Below, piece by piece: positions 33,807 to 42,711 of a stretch of 64,000 nt of DNA. How positions within the stretch are numbered: position 1 is the first letter of the stretch; each line of letters opens with the position of its first letter. The DNA lies in contig NZ_KB889674.1 of assembly GCF_000372745.1 (NCBI RefSeq), forward strand, positions 1 to 64,000. Reading direction: 5' to 3'. The stretch is from Embleya scabrispora DSM 41855. Lineage in GTDB: Bacteria > Actinomycetota > Actinomycetes > Streptomycetales > Streptomycetaceae. Made by a program: the position numbers and the translations under genes. The notes beneath the pieces are model-generated. The model did no database searches. It was given only the letters and a program-made list of their open reading frames with translations, and was not told the origin of the DNA.

Positions 33807-35231
33807 TCATGCGCCTCGCTCCCGCGCCGGCGCGAGATCCGCGAGCGCGGCTCCCAATCGACGTGTGCCCTCGGTCAGTTCGGCGAGGTCGGCTGCGGCG
33901 GCGAACCCGATACGCAGGTGGCCCGCGGTTGGCTCGGTGGCGAAATAGCGGCTGCCCGCGCTGACGGCGACGCCGCGTTGCCGGGCCGCGCTCGTCAATA
34001 CGGTGTCGTCCACGCCGGGCGGCAGGCGCACCCACAGGTGTAGTCCGCCCGCGGGCAGCCCGGTCAAGGTGGCGCCGGGGATCTCGCGGGCGACCGCGGC
34101 GGCCAGCAGCGCGCACCGCTCCCGAAGCGCCGCGCCGAGGGAGCGGATGTGCCGGTCCCAGGACGGGGAACCGAGTACTTCCAGCGCGGCCTCCTGGAGT
34201 GGGCGGCTGACGAAGAAGTCGTCGACCAGGCGCACCGCCCGCATACGCTCCATCACCGGCCCCCGGGCCACCAGCGCCCCGATCCGCAGGCTCGGTGCCC
34301 CGGGCTTGGTGAGTGAGGTCACGTAGACGACCGTGCCGTCGTTGTCGTCCGCCGCCAAAGGCCGGCGCACGGCGCCGCCGTGCCCCAGGTGTCGAGCGAA
34401 GTCGTCCTCGATCACGAACGCCCCCGACGCGTGCGCCACATCGAGGATTTGGCGGCGTCGTTCGGGTGCCAGCACGGTACCGGTCGGGTTCTGGAACGTG
34501 GGCTGGCAGTAGAACAACCGGGCGCCGGTCATCGCGAACGCCTCGGCCAGCATGTCGGGCCGCACCCCGTCGGCGTCGAGGGGCACCGGCACCGGCCGCA
34601 GCCCCGCGGCGCGAGCTGCGGCCAGCGCCTGGGGATAGGTGGGCGATTCCACCAGGACCGGGCTGCCGGGGCCTGCGATGGCTCGGAACGCAATCGACAG
34701 GGCACTCTGTCCGCCTGCGGTGACCAGCACATCCTCCGGCGCCACGCCGCCGCCGACGATGCCGGCGAACACGGTGCGCAGTTCCATCAGACCGCCGGAC
34801 GGGGCACGATCCCAGGCGTCCGGACGGCGTGCCGCCCTCGCCAGCGCCGCGCTCAGGACCCGAGTGGGCTGGAGCGAACGATGCACGTAGCCGCCGTCCA
34901 TGGAGATGGTCCCAGCCGACGGCGGTCCGAGCGGATCGGCGATCAGGTGGGTGTCGACGGCGCGGTCGGTGAGAGCGACGGTCTGCCAGTCGGTGTCGGT
35001 GACTCCGTCGCGCAGCCTGGGGCGCTGCGCCACGTACGTTCCACTGCCCGGACGAGTCACCACCACGCCCTCCGCGGCCAGCGACGCGATGGCCCGTGCC
35101 ACGGTCGCGGGGCCGACCCGGTACTCCTTGATCAGGTCCCGGCTGCTCGGCAGCAGGTCGCCGGGCGACAGACCGGAAACCAGCGTGCGAAGACGGTCGG
35201 CAAGCTGCCTGGAAGTGCTACTGTCATTCAT
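33807..35231 (-). CDS. MocR/PdxR-type GntR regulator with aminotransferase-like domain
   Basis: ATG 35231 starts a 474-residue protein. Residues about 5-70 are a GntR winged helix (QLADRLRTLVSGLSPGDLLP, SSRDLIKEYRVGPATVARAI, ASLAAEGVVVTRPGSGTYVA). The rest is a fold-type I PLP domain with LVTAGGQSALSIAFRAIAGP, FYCQPTFQNPTGTVL and the PLP lysine in YVTSLTKPGAPSLRIG (about 309). MocR proteins sense PLP-amine adducts and usually control a divergent gene. Here the start codon overlaps that of the divergent aminotransferase by two bases. Confidence 0.92.
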   Translation of the reverse strand: MNDSSTSRQLADRLRTLVSGLSPGDLLPSSRDLIKEYRVGPATVARAIASLAAEGVVVTRPGSGTYVAQRPRLRDGVTDTDWQTVALTDRAVDTHLIADPLGPPSAGTISMDGGYVHRSLQPTRVLSAALARAARRPDAWDRAPSGGLMELRTVFAGIVGGGVAPEDVLVTAGGQSALSIAFRAIAGPGSPVLVESPTYPQALAAARAAGLRPVPVPLDADGVRPDMLAEAFAMTGARLFYCQPTFQNPTGTVLAPERRRQILDVAHASGAFVIEDDFARHLGHGGAVRRPLAADDNDGTVVYVTSLTKPGAPSLRIGALVARGPVMERMRAVRLVDDFFVSRPLQEAALEVLGSPSWDRHIRSLGAALRERCALLAAAVAREIPGATLTGLPAGGLHLWVRLPPGVDDTVLTSAARQRGVAVSAGSRYFATEPTAGHLRIGFAAAADLAELTEGTRRLGAALADLAPARERGA

Positions 35232-35232
35232 G
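35229..35232. promoter_or_regulatory. Interlocked divergent start codons (CATG)
   Basis: The sequence CATG carries the minus-strand ATG (35231-35229) and the plus-strand ATG (35230-35232). Each gene's promoter must therefore lie inside the other's coding region, or the mRNAs are leaderless. Confidence 0.6.
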
Positions 35233-36468
35233 AAGGACAACAGTAGCGCTATTGAATTCCGCCCGGAAGTGCTTCAACTGGACGTCGCCACCCTGCGTGC
35301 CGACACTCCGGGATGCCGGAACGTCATCCACTTCAACAACGCGGGATGCGGGCTCCTCGCCACCCCGGTCCTCGACGCGATGGTCGGCCATCTCAACCTC
35401 GAGGCGGAGATCGGCGGCTACGAGGCCTCGGCCGCCCGGGCCGCCGAAGTCCGGGCTTTCCACACGGAGATAGCCGCGCTCGTCCACGCCACGCCCGACA
35501 ACATCGCCTTCGCGGGCAGCGCCACCCACGCCTACGCGAACGCCTTGTCGTCGATCCCGTTCGAGGCCGACGACGTCATCCTCACCACCCGCGACGACTT
35601 CGTCTCCAACCAGATCGCGTTCCTCTCCCTGCGCAAGCGATTCGGCGTACGGATAGTCCACGCGCCCAACACACCCGACGGCGGGGTCGAGGTGGAGGCG
35701 ATGGCAGCGCTGATGCGGACCCATCGCCCCCGTCTGGTGTCCGTCACCCACGTCCCCACCAACTCGGGACTGGTCTCGCCGGTCGCCGAGATCGGCCGCC
35801 ACTGCCGCGAACTGGACCTGCTCTACCTGGTCGACGCCTGCCAGTCGGTGGGCCAGTACGTCATCGACGTGGAAGAGATCGGTTGCGATTTCCTCACCGC
35901 CACCTGCCGCAAATTCCTCCGCGGCCCACGCGGTTCCGGATTTCTGTACGTATCCGATCGCGTCCTGAACGCCGGCTACGAACCGCTGTTCATCGACATG
36001 CACGGGGCCCGCTGGACGCAACCGGGCGGCTACGAGCCCGTCGCGACGGCGGCCCGGTTCGAGGAGTGGGAGTTTCCGTACGCCACCGTGCTCGGCAGCG
36101 CCGCCGCGACGCGCTACGCCCGCAAGGTCGGCCTCGAGGCCATCGAGCAGCGCACACCGGCGCTCGCGGCCCGGCTACGCGAACGTCTCGAACCCATCGC
36201 CGGCGTACGCGTCCTCGACCGCGGCCCGCGTCTCGCCGCGCTCGTCACCTTCGGCGTGGAAGGTTGGCAGCCGCACCCGTTCAAGGCGGCCATGGACGCC
36301 CGCGGCATCAACTCGGCGCTCAGCTTCCGAGAGTTCGCACAGTTCGACTTCGCGGACAAGGACGTCGAATGGTGCCTGCGCTTGTCACCGCACTACTACA
36401 ACACCGAGGAAGAGGTGGATCGGGTCGGCGACGCGGTCGCGGACCTCGTCCGTCGGGGACGGCGATGA
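35230..36468 (+). CDS. Class V aminotransferase-family PLP enzyme
   Basis: A 412-residue protein from ATG 35230 (a later GTG at 35268 is possible). NVIHFNNAGCGLLATPVLDA, ADDVILTTRDDFVSNQIAFL and SVTHVPTNSGLVSPVAEIGR lead to the PLP site: LYLVDACQSVGQYVID (Asp contact) and FLTATCRKFLRGPRGSGFLY (Lys about 228). This is the cysteine-desulfurase/isopenicillin-epimerase-like branch. The C-terminal SALSFREFAQFDFADKDVEW is typical. It is divergent from a MocR regulator and overlaps the exporter gene downstream (ATGA), implying turnover or synthesis of an amine or amino acid that is then exported. Confidence 0.9.
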   Translation: MKDNSSAIEFRPEVLQLDVATLRADTPGCRNVIHFNNAGCGLLATPVLDAMVGHLNLEAEIGGYEASAARAAEVRAFHTEIAALVHATPDNIAFAGSATHAYANALSSIPFEADDVILTTRDDFVSNQIAFLSLRKRFGVRIVHAPNTPDGGVEVEAMAALMRTHRPRLVSVTHVPTNSGLVSPVAEIGRHCRELDLLYLVDACQSVGQYVIDVEEIGCDFLTATCRKFLRGPRGSGFLYVSDRVLNAGYEPLFIDMHGARWTQPGGYEPVATAARFEEWEFPYATVLGSAAATRYARKVGLEAIEQRTPALAARLRERLEPIAGVRVLDRGPRLAALVTFGVEGWQPHPFKAAMDARGINSALSFREFAQFDFADKDVEWCLRLSPHYYNTEEEVDRVGDAVADLVRRGRR

Positions 36469-37793
36469 AGGCCTCCGGAAGGCACGCCGAGGAATCTTCT
36501 CCGGAGAACCCGGAGAGCCCGGAGAGCCCGGTCAGTCTCTGGCGTAACGGCGATTTCCTCAGATTCTGGCTCGGCGAGACGCTGTCGCTCCTCGGCACCC
36601 AGGTCACCAACCTCGCACTGCCACTGACGGCGATCACCGCCTTCGACGCCGGTGACGAGCAGGTCGGTGTCCTGCGATTCCTACAACTGGTCCCCTACCT
36701 CGGGCTCGCACTGGTCTTCGGGGTTTGGGTGGACCGAGCCCGACGGCGGCGGATCATGCTCGCCGCCAACCTCGTCCGGATGATCCTGCTGGCCCTCGTG
36801 CCCGTCATGTACTGGACGGGCACACTCAGCCTCGTCCGGCTGCTGGTGATCGCCTGCGCCGTCGGTGTCGCCTCGGTCCTCTTCGACGTGAGTTGGATGT
36901 CCTACGTACCGACTCTGGTCCGCGACCCGAGGCACTACGTCGAGGCCGGCGCCAAGATGGGGATGAGTTCGTCGGCGGCCGACGTGGCGGGACCCGGGCT
37001 CGCCGGTGTCCTGATCGGCGCCCTGACGGCGCCGGTGGCGCTGATCGTGGACGCGTTCTCGTATCTGGTGTCCCTCGTCTCGCTGTTGCTCATCCGCACC
37101 CCCGAGCCCCGCCCTCAACCCCCGTCCGTACAACGGCACTGGCCCACCGAACTCCGGGACGGCCTGCGCTGGGTTCTGAAGAACCCGATCCTGCGTTGGC
37201 TGGCGCTCATCGGCTTCTGCTGCAACTTCTCCATGGTCACCGTGTGGACCATGTTCCTGCTGTACGGCGCCCGTGACCTGCATCTGGGCTCGACGGCCCT
37301 CGGTGGCATCTTCGCAACCGCCTCCGTGGGCGGCCTGATCGGCGCGGCGGTCTCCCGGGAGGTCATTCGGCGCTTCCGGCTCGGTCGCGTCTATCTCGTC
37401 GCCCAGTCGGCGCTTCTCCTGGGTCCGATACCGATCGTCCTGGCCACCGGCCCCCGGCCGGTGATGGTGGCGATGTTCGTCCTCTCCTTCTTCGTCACCT
37501 ACCTCGGTCTCGGCGTCGCCGGCGTCGTCATCGTCAGCCTGCGTCAGGCCGGCACCCCGCAGTCGATGATGGGCCGGATGACGGCGGTCTTCCGCACCCT
37601 GTTGTTCGGGGGCGGCGCACTCGGCGGCCTCTCCGCAGGTCTGCTGTCGGGCCGAATCGGAGCCCAAGGCGCTTTGACCGTGGCGGCGTTCGGATCCGCC
37701 GCCGTACTGATCCCCCTCTTCCTGTCCCCGGTGAGCGGGCTCCACGGCCTCCCATCCGCACCTGAGGAACCTATCGCGGTGGCAGCGGACTGA
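36465..37793 (+). CDS. MFS transporter (DHA3/enterobactin-exporter type)
   Basis: ATG 36465 overlaps the upstream stop by 4 nt. The 442-residue product has an acidic, repetitive N-terminus (SPENPESPESP). It then has about 12 membrane segments beginning NGDFLRFWLGETLSLLGTQV TNLALPL, with motif GVWVDRARRRRIMLAANLVR and later FATASVGGLIGAAVSREVIR RFRLGRVYL. This matches the DHA3 branch that exports macrolides or siderophores. Coupling with the PLP enzyme and control by a MocR protein suggest it exports that enzyme's product or a toxic amine. Confidence 0.9.
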   Translation: MKASGRHAEESSPENPESPESPVSLWRNGDFLRFWLGETLSLLGTQVTNLALPLTAITAFDAGDEQVGVLRFLQLVPYLGLALVFGVWVDRARRRRIMLAANLVRMILLALVPVMYWTGTLSLVRLLVIACAVGVASVLFDVSWMSYVPTLVRDPRHYVEAGAKMGMSSSAADVAGPGLAGVLIGALTAPVALIVDAFSYLVSLVSLLLIRTPEPRPQPPSVQRHWPTELRDGLRWVLKNPILRWLALIGFCCNFSMVTVWTMFLLYGARDLHLGSTALGGIFATASVGGLIGAAVSREVIRRFRLGRVYLVAQSALLLGPIPIVLATGPRPVMVAMFVLSFFVTYLGLGVAGVVIVSLRQAGTPQSMMGRMTAVFRTLLFGGGALGGLSAGLLSGRIGAQGALTVAAFGSAAVLIPLFLSPVSGLHGLPSAPEEPIAVAAD

Positions 37794-37879
37794 AGCGGAG
37801 CGAGCATGATCGCCACCGGCGTCGGCGTGGGCGAGCGCGGCGGTGGGGCCGTCATGGATGGCCTCCATGGCGGGGCTCG

Positions 37880-38010
37880 ACCTCCGCTCAAGGCGTCCCG
37901 GACGCGTCCGGCCCGGGCTCCAGCCGGGCCTGACGAGTCCGGACTCGTACGCGGCGACGACCAGTTGGGGCCGGTCCCTCGCCCGCTGCCTCAGCTTCCA
38001 CGCCGGCACC
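37880..38010 (-). pseudogene. LuxR-type response regulator, C-terminal remnant
   Basis: RARDRPQLVVAAYESGLVRP G is the ending of NarL/LuxR response regulators (L-x-x-R-[DS]-R-x-Q-L-V-V-x-A-Y-E-S-G-L-V). Upstream bases to 38219 show only poor matches. It adjoins the cut end of the sorbosone dehydrogenase gene. Confidence 0.45.
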
Positions 38011-38219
38011 CGCATGAGGCGGGCCCGGATCACCGAGGCGGTCCGGCGCACACCCAATCCGGGCCGGCGCCCGCATGGTCCCCATCGACGAGACCCCGCC
38101 GCCTCGACTCCCGCACCACCACCGGCGCCGAAACCACCGGCCCGAGGGGCACAACTCGTCGAACGGGCTTGCCTGGTCGACTGCGGGCGTTCCCGGCCCG
38201 GCTCGGGCAACGCGAACCG

Positions 38220-40433
38220 TCAGCTCTTGGCGCCGGTGCCGCCCGCACCCCACGCCGGCGGCGGTGAGGTGTCCTGGGCCGCCGAACCGTCCCAGGTGTA
38301 CTTGTCGGGGATGGTGGCGTTGTCGGCGAAGGCGGTGCCGGTCGGCTCGAACTCGCCGGGCCCCGAGCCGGGTCCGCCCGAGTAGACGATGTCGATCAGC
38401 AGGATCCGGTCGTTGCCCGCCGTGCCGTCCTTGTCCGTGGACGTGGTGAGCCAGATGTCCCCGTCGTGGTCGACCTCCACGGTACGCAGCCGGTCGTACG
38501 TCCCCTCGAAGTACGACTTCTGCTCGACCAGATTGGAGCTGGAGTCGATGCGCAGCCGGTAGACTCGCTCGCCCCGAGTCGTGGCCACGAACACGTGGTC
38601 GTTGATGATGGTCAGGCCGCTCGGCGAGGCGGACGACACCGGCCAGGTCTTCTTCGGCGCGATGTATCCGGAGCAACTACCTTCGGTGCCCTGACAGTTG
38701 GGCCAACCGTAGTTGCCGCCTTTCTGGATCAGGTTGACCTCGTCCATGATGTTGTCGCCGAACTCCGCCTGCCAGAGGCGTCCCTTGGAATCGAAGTCCA
38801 GGCCCTGCGGGTTGCGGTGCCCGATGGACCAGACGGCGTTGCCGAACGGGTTGTCCGACGGGATCGAGCCGTCCGGGTTGATGCGCAGGATCTTGCCGTT
38901 GAGGGAGTTCTTGTCCTGCGCCCGGGAGTCGTTCTGGGCATCGCCCATGCCGGCGTACAGCTTGCCGTCAGGCCCGAAGCGAAGCCGTCCGCCGTTGTGG
39001 TAGCGGCTCTTGGCCATGCCATCGAGCAGCACCTTGTAGCCGCTGAGCGCGTTGTTCTCCAGCTTCATCCGGGCGATGCGGTTGCCGTCGGACGAGGTGT
39101 GCAGGAAGTACACGTAGTGGTCGGTGGCGAAGTTCGGGGAAACCTCCACCCCCATGAGACCGCCCTCGCCGCCGGTGGTCTGGGAGTTGGGCACCTTGCC
39201 GAGCTGTGTCCTCTGGCCGGACTTGGTCAGCCGGTAGACGTTGAAGGTGTTCCGCTCGGTGTAGATCCCGGAGCCGTCCGGCAGGAACGCCACGCCCCAG
39301 GCGACGTCCACACCGTCGGCCAAGGTCTTCACGGCGCCCGGATCAGGGGTGCCGCCCGGCTGGGAACCGGCGGTGGTGACGCTGATCTCCGGGCCGAACG
39401 CCGACCGGTTGCCCTTGGCGTCGAAGGCCCGCACCTTGAATCTGTACGCCGTGTCGGCCTTCAGGCCGGCGACGGTCGTGGACGCGGTTTCCGAGGTACC
39501 CGCGGCGGCGCCGTCACGGTAGATGTCATACCCCGTGACCTGCACGTTGTCGGTGGACGGCGTCCATGCCAGGTCGACGCTGGTCGCGGTCTTGCCGGTG
39601 GCGTGCAGCCCCTGCGGGGTACTCGGCGCCTCGCCGTCGGGTGGCGCGGGCAGCGTGGCGATGGTGACCGCGTTGCTGGCGTCGGAGACGTTCGGCGCTG
39701 CATCGCGCGCGAATACGGTCCAGTCGTAGCTGGTCTCGGGCGTCAGGCCGGTCACCGTGGTGGCCAGTGTGGAGCCGTCGACCTGCTTCATGAGCTGGCC
39801 GTGCTGGTAGACGTCGTACCCGGTGACCTTCACGTTGTCACTGGCCGCGTCCCAGGTGAGGGACACCGAGGTGGTAGTCGGCTCCTTGTCCTTGCGCAGG
39901 TTCTTCGGGGCCGTCGGCTTCTCGGTGTCGGCCGGGCCCTGCGGGGTGACGGCCAGGCTGTCGAGGTTGGGGCCGTCCACCCCCGAGGTGGTGGCGCGAA
40001 TCCTGTTGGTGCCCGCAACCAGTGCCGTCGTGACGGAGACCGTCTTCCAGGTCGTCCAGGCGCCGGTGCCGGGGAAGGAGAGGTCACCGGCGGCCTGGGT
40101 GCCGTTGACCGTGATGTCCAACGGCCGGTCGGCGGAAGTGCCGTTGGCGTAACGGAAGTCGAGCTTCGTGGCTCCCGGCTGCTCAGCCTGGACGGTGAAC
40201 TCGACGTACGCGTCGGAGACCGCGTCGAAGTTCACGAAGCCGGTGCCGGTGTGGCCGGCGTGGTTGGACTCCACCTTGCCCTTGACGACATGGGCGGCCT
40301 CGGCCTCGTACGTGGCGGCGCGAGAGAGGGTAGCGGAGTGGGCAGCGGGCAGGGCCACGCAGAGCGAGGCGGTGGTGGCCGCAGCTATCAGGGCGCCGAA
40401 CGCCCTGGACGGCCGGGATTTGATGCATCTCAC
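38220..40433 (-). CDS. Secreted CBM-FN3-FN3-sorbosone dehydrogenase protein, truncated PEBP tail
   Basis: GTG 40433 with GGAGG 5 nt upstream starts a 737-residue exported protein. Domains: signal peptide (FGALIAAATTASLCVALPAA), a carbohydrate-binding module (ATYEAEAAHVVKGKVESNHA to GPNLDSLAVTP), two fibronectin III domains (APKNLRKDKEPTTTSVSLTW; TPQGLHATGKTATSVDLAWT), and a glucose/sorbosone dehydrogenase six-blade propeller. The propeller has GVDVAWGVAFLPDGSGIYTE, NGGRLRFGPDGKLYAGMGDA, IGHRNPQGLDFDSKGRLWQA EFG and GGNYGWPNCQGTE. After the propeller, TGTAFADNATIPDKYTWDGS AAQDTSPPPAWGAGGTGAKS starts like a PEBP (YbhB) domain but stops after about 40 residues. It oxidises sugars outside the cell with PQQ-like chemistry. 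A ROK-type palindrome lies upstream. Confidence 0.88.
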   Translation of the reverse strand: MRCIKSRPSRAFGALIAAATTASLCVALPAAHSATLSRAATYEAEAAHVVKGKVESNHAGHTGTGFVNFDAVSDAYVEFTVQAEQPGATKLDFRYANGTSADRPLDITVNGTQAAGDLSFPGTGAWTTWKTVSVTTALVAGTNRIRATTSGVDGPNLDSLAVTPQGPADTEKPTAPKNLRKDKEPTTTSVSLTWDAASDNVKVTGYDVYQHGQLMKQVDGSTLATTVTGLTPETSYDWTVFARDAAPNVSDASNAVTIATLPAPPDGEAPSTPQGLHATGKTATSVDLAWTPSTDNVQVTGYDIYRDGAAAGTSETASTTVAGLKADTAYRFKVRAFDAKGNRSAFGPEISVTTAGSQPGGTPDPGAVKTLADGVDVAWGVAFLPDGSGIYTERNTFNVYRLTKSGQRTQLGKVPNSQTTGGEGGLMGVEVSPNFATDHYVYFLHTSSDGNRIARMKLENNALSGYKVLLDGMAKSRYHNGGRLRFGPDGKLYAGMGDAQNDSRAQDKNSLNGKILRINPDGSIPSDNPFGNAVWSIGHRNPQGLDFDSKGRLWQAEFGDNIMDEVNLIQKGGNYGWPNCQGTEGSCSGYIAPKKTWPVSSASPSGLTIINDHVFVATTRGERVYRLRIDSSSNLVEQKSYFEGTYDRLRTVEVDHDGDIWLTTSTDKDGTAGNDRILLIDIVYSGGPGSGPGEFEPTGTAFADNATIPDKYTWDGSAAQDTSPPPAWGAGGTGAKS

Positions 40434-40581
40434 GGTGTCCTCCAGCGAAGAGGGGCTGAGCGCGGGGCGACTCAGCAGCTCGTGGTGCTGCCCGGGCGGG
40501 TCCGCTGCGAGAGTCTTCGCGGCAAGCGATATCCGGCAACGGTCGGTCACGCGGGGGAAGTTGGCGCTGGACCTCGATAGT

Positions 40582-40596
40582 TAGGAAACTTTCCTA
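40582..40596. promoter_or_regulatory. TAGGAAA-C-TTTCCTA palindrome
   Basis: Perfect 7+1+7 palindrome about 150 bp above the sorbosone dehydrogenase start. GTTAGGAAA-type palindromes recur upstream of sugar and glycoside-hydrolase genes in streptomycetes and are attributed to ROK-family regulators; that link is from memory. Confidence 0.5.
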
Positions 40597-41232
40597 TCCG
40601 GTGATGGAGCACGCTAGGGCTCGGTTGTGTACCTGTCAACGGGTCACGCGCCACTCGATATGTGCGGGCCCACTCCCGACCGCGCCTCGGTCATGCCGTT
40701 GAATCGCCGCATGAGGCGTTGAAACGAGTACCGGGCCGCTCTGCGCTCACACGATCTCGGTCGTGACGGTCCTTCATATGACTGAACACATCGCCGTCAC
40801 CCGCCGCCCGCCCCGGGCCGCCCCCGGCGAAAGACGAACCGCCCGGCGACGAGCTTTTTCCCGCGCGCACGCGCAGAGATCCGGGTCCTGCCTGGTTCGC
40901 ACTGCAGGGACGTGAACCACGACCCCCGAGGCGACCTGGACGCCTGGTAGACCACGAACCTGCGGCGGTGCGCCCTCGGCGTGGGACCGACCGAGGGTGA
41001 GGAATGCCCGGTGAGGCCGCCGGCGGCCCGGCACCCGACCGGGCCCGACTACGGCGGCCGGATGAGGAACTGCGCCGCTCGCGCCCGGTTTTGGAGGTCC
41101 CCGGGGTCGGCCGGGCGCCGAGCCGCGCACCCGCGGACACCGCGTCGGCCTCGACGACCTGGTCCCGGGCCTGCTGCGCCCGGACGTCGACCCGCGACTC
41201 CTGGCGACCGGAGAGGATCCGGTAAAGGTTCA
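40597..41232. other. Degraded stretch, no gene seen
   Basis: Between the sorbosone dehydrogenase promoter and the IS5 relic. Several frames are open, none with a recognisable protein. Confidence 0.4.
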
Positions 41233-41560
41233 GGCTTCTGCGTCCGGTTTTGGGTGGGTGGTTTGCCGGAATCGGACCTTGGGTCCGACCAGTCGGCGGG
41301 CGAGTGTATTGGTCATCGCCCAGGGGATCATCGCGCGGGACCGTTCGGGATGGGTCTCGTAGCCGCGATGCGGGCGACGGTAGCGGGCGAGGATGCCGAA
41401 TGTCTGCTCGACGACCCACCGTTTGGGCAGAACCGCGAAGCCCTTGGTGGCAGGGTCGGTTCACGAGTTCCAGGTCGACGCCGAGGGTGTGCGTGTGGCC
41501 GACGGTGCCGTTCTTGCAGCCGCCGTCCGCCCGCGCCTTGGTGATGTCGGGGAAGGAGCA
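41233..41560 (-). pseudogene. IS5-family transposase, frameshifted C-terminal part
   Basis: DITKARADGGCKNGTVGHTH TLGVDLELV is in one frame. Then DPATKGFAVLPKRWVVEQTF GILARYRRPHRGYETHPERS RAMIPWAMTNTLARRLVG is in another, ending at a TGA near 41233. The K-R-W-V-V-E-x-T-F and Y-E-x-x-P-x-x-S motifs identify the IS5/IS1182-like DDE C-terminus. The N-terminus is absent. Confidence 0.7.
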
Positions 41561-41611
41561 GTGATGGTGAGAGCGGCGTCGCACAACAGGCCGCCTCTGG
41601 CCGGACACGGC

Positions 41612-41652
41612 CGTTCGGCCGGTGATCCCCATTGCGGATCACCGGCCGAACG
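41612..41652 (-). terminator. 17-bp hairpin terminator
   Basis: CGTTCGGCCGGTGATCC (41612-41628) and its exact complement (41636-41652) around a 7-nt loop, 16 nt past the stop of the small secreted protein. Confidence 0.8.
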
Positions 41653-41667
41653 AACGATCGCTGCGGA

Positions 41668-42036
41668 TCAGATCAGACGCAGGTACAGGGCGACGCTGCT
41701 ACCCGGCGCGTTCCAGGCGAACGTCTTCTTGGTGTTCTTGGGGCAGGCGTTGGCGCTGTTGACCGCCACCGAGCCGACGCTGCCGTAGACCTCGGCGCAC
41801 TTTCCGTCGGCCTTGGTGTCCTTCACGTAGCCGTCGACGTAGACCCGGCCACCCGAACACCAAACGGTCCAGTGGGCCTCACCGCCGTTGACGGAGACGT
41901 TCCTCGTCTCCGGGCAACTGCCCAGCACGCTCACCTGCCCGGACGGTGCGGCGGGCGCCGCCGAGGCGACGGCCGTCCCGGAGCACGCCGCGAACGCTGC
42001 CACCGCGACGAGCCCCGTGGCTATGCGTCGTTTCAT
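41668..42036 (-). CDS. Small secreted protein, function unknown
   Basis: ATG 42036 is preceded by GGAGG 7 nt away. The 122-residue product has a signal peptide (MKRRIATGLVAVAAFAACSG, then TAVASAAPAA) and a mature beta-rich domain with four Cys (GSCPETRNV, TVWCSGGRV, GKCAEVYG, NACPKNTKK) likely forming two disulfides. It ends FAWNAPGSSVALYLRLI, reminiscent of small exported beta-sandwich proteins whose C-terminal strand ends in an R-L-x-V-like motif. It has its own strong terminator. Confidence 0.8.
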   Translation of the reverse strand: MKRRIATGLVAVAAFAACSGTAVASAAPAAPSGQVSVLGSCPETRNVSVNGGEAHWTVWCSGGRVYVDGYVKDTKADGKCAEVYGSVGSVAVNSANACPKNTKKTFAWNAPGSSVALYLRLI

Positions 42037-42711
42037 GGTCTTTCCTCCCGTATGTCGTCGGTTGTGCAATGACAGGACGACGCTATCCACGGGGTCGGCC
42101 GAGCACGTCAAACGTGGGGTGTATCCGTCCCCACCACGGTCGTTCTACACGCGCGCTTCGACGTACCACCGTCGTGCCGGTGAGCATGGGGCCGAGGTAC
42201 CACTTCCGGCCGGTGCGCGAGTGGTGTCTCATGGGGCCTGGCGTCGAGGACGTGACGCCGACGGACACGTTGGGGGATGGGCCCGCCACGGACCCCTGGG
42301 CGCAGCGGCGGGTTTCGGCCAGTGGTGTTGTGACGTTGCGGCTTCCGGCGGTGGTGTTGGTGTTCGGTGGTGGATTTGGTGTGGGAGGTGGTGAAGGCGA
42401 ATCTGGATCGTGGGGTTCGTGGGGAGTGGCCGTGGCGGTTCACGGTGTTGGACACGTCTGCGTGTGCGGCATTCGTGGCGTTGCCGGGTGGGATCGTGCG
42501 ACATCAGGCTCGTCGTCACCGACGTCCTGGGCGACACCCATCAGCGCGATCTCCGTTGCTGCGCGCCGCAGGCCCGGGATTGGACGCAGGTACTCAACAG
42601 CCGGTCGTCGTGGGTCGGTTCACAACTGCGGATCACAAACCCCATGATCCCGCGTCACCAATCGAAGAGACGGCTTGGACGCGCTACCCGGATGGTCGGC
42701 GGCCCGGGGTG
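42037..42711. other. Stretch with G/T-rich coding-like remnants
   Basis: The plus strand from 42187 reads MGPRYHFRPVREWCLMGPGV EDVTPTDTLGDGPATDP. After a frame change near 42360 it reads VDLVWEVVKANLDRGVRGEW PWRFTVLDTSACAAFVALPG. Codons here end mostly in G or T rather than C, unlike neighbours. It is probably a decayed foreign gene; no family was recognised. Confidence 0.35.

Noticed and set aside
36681-38210. Minus-strand open frame of about 500 codons
   Set aside because: Mostly antisense to the MFS gene. Only the short response-regulator ending near 37880-38010 is believable, and it was listed as a remnant.
38466-40580. Plus-strand open frame of about 700 codons
   Set aside because: Antisense to the sorbosone dehydrogenase; Val/Gly/Arg-rich with no signal or domain.
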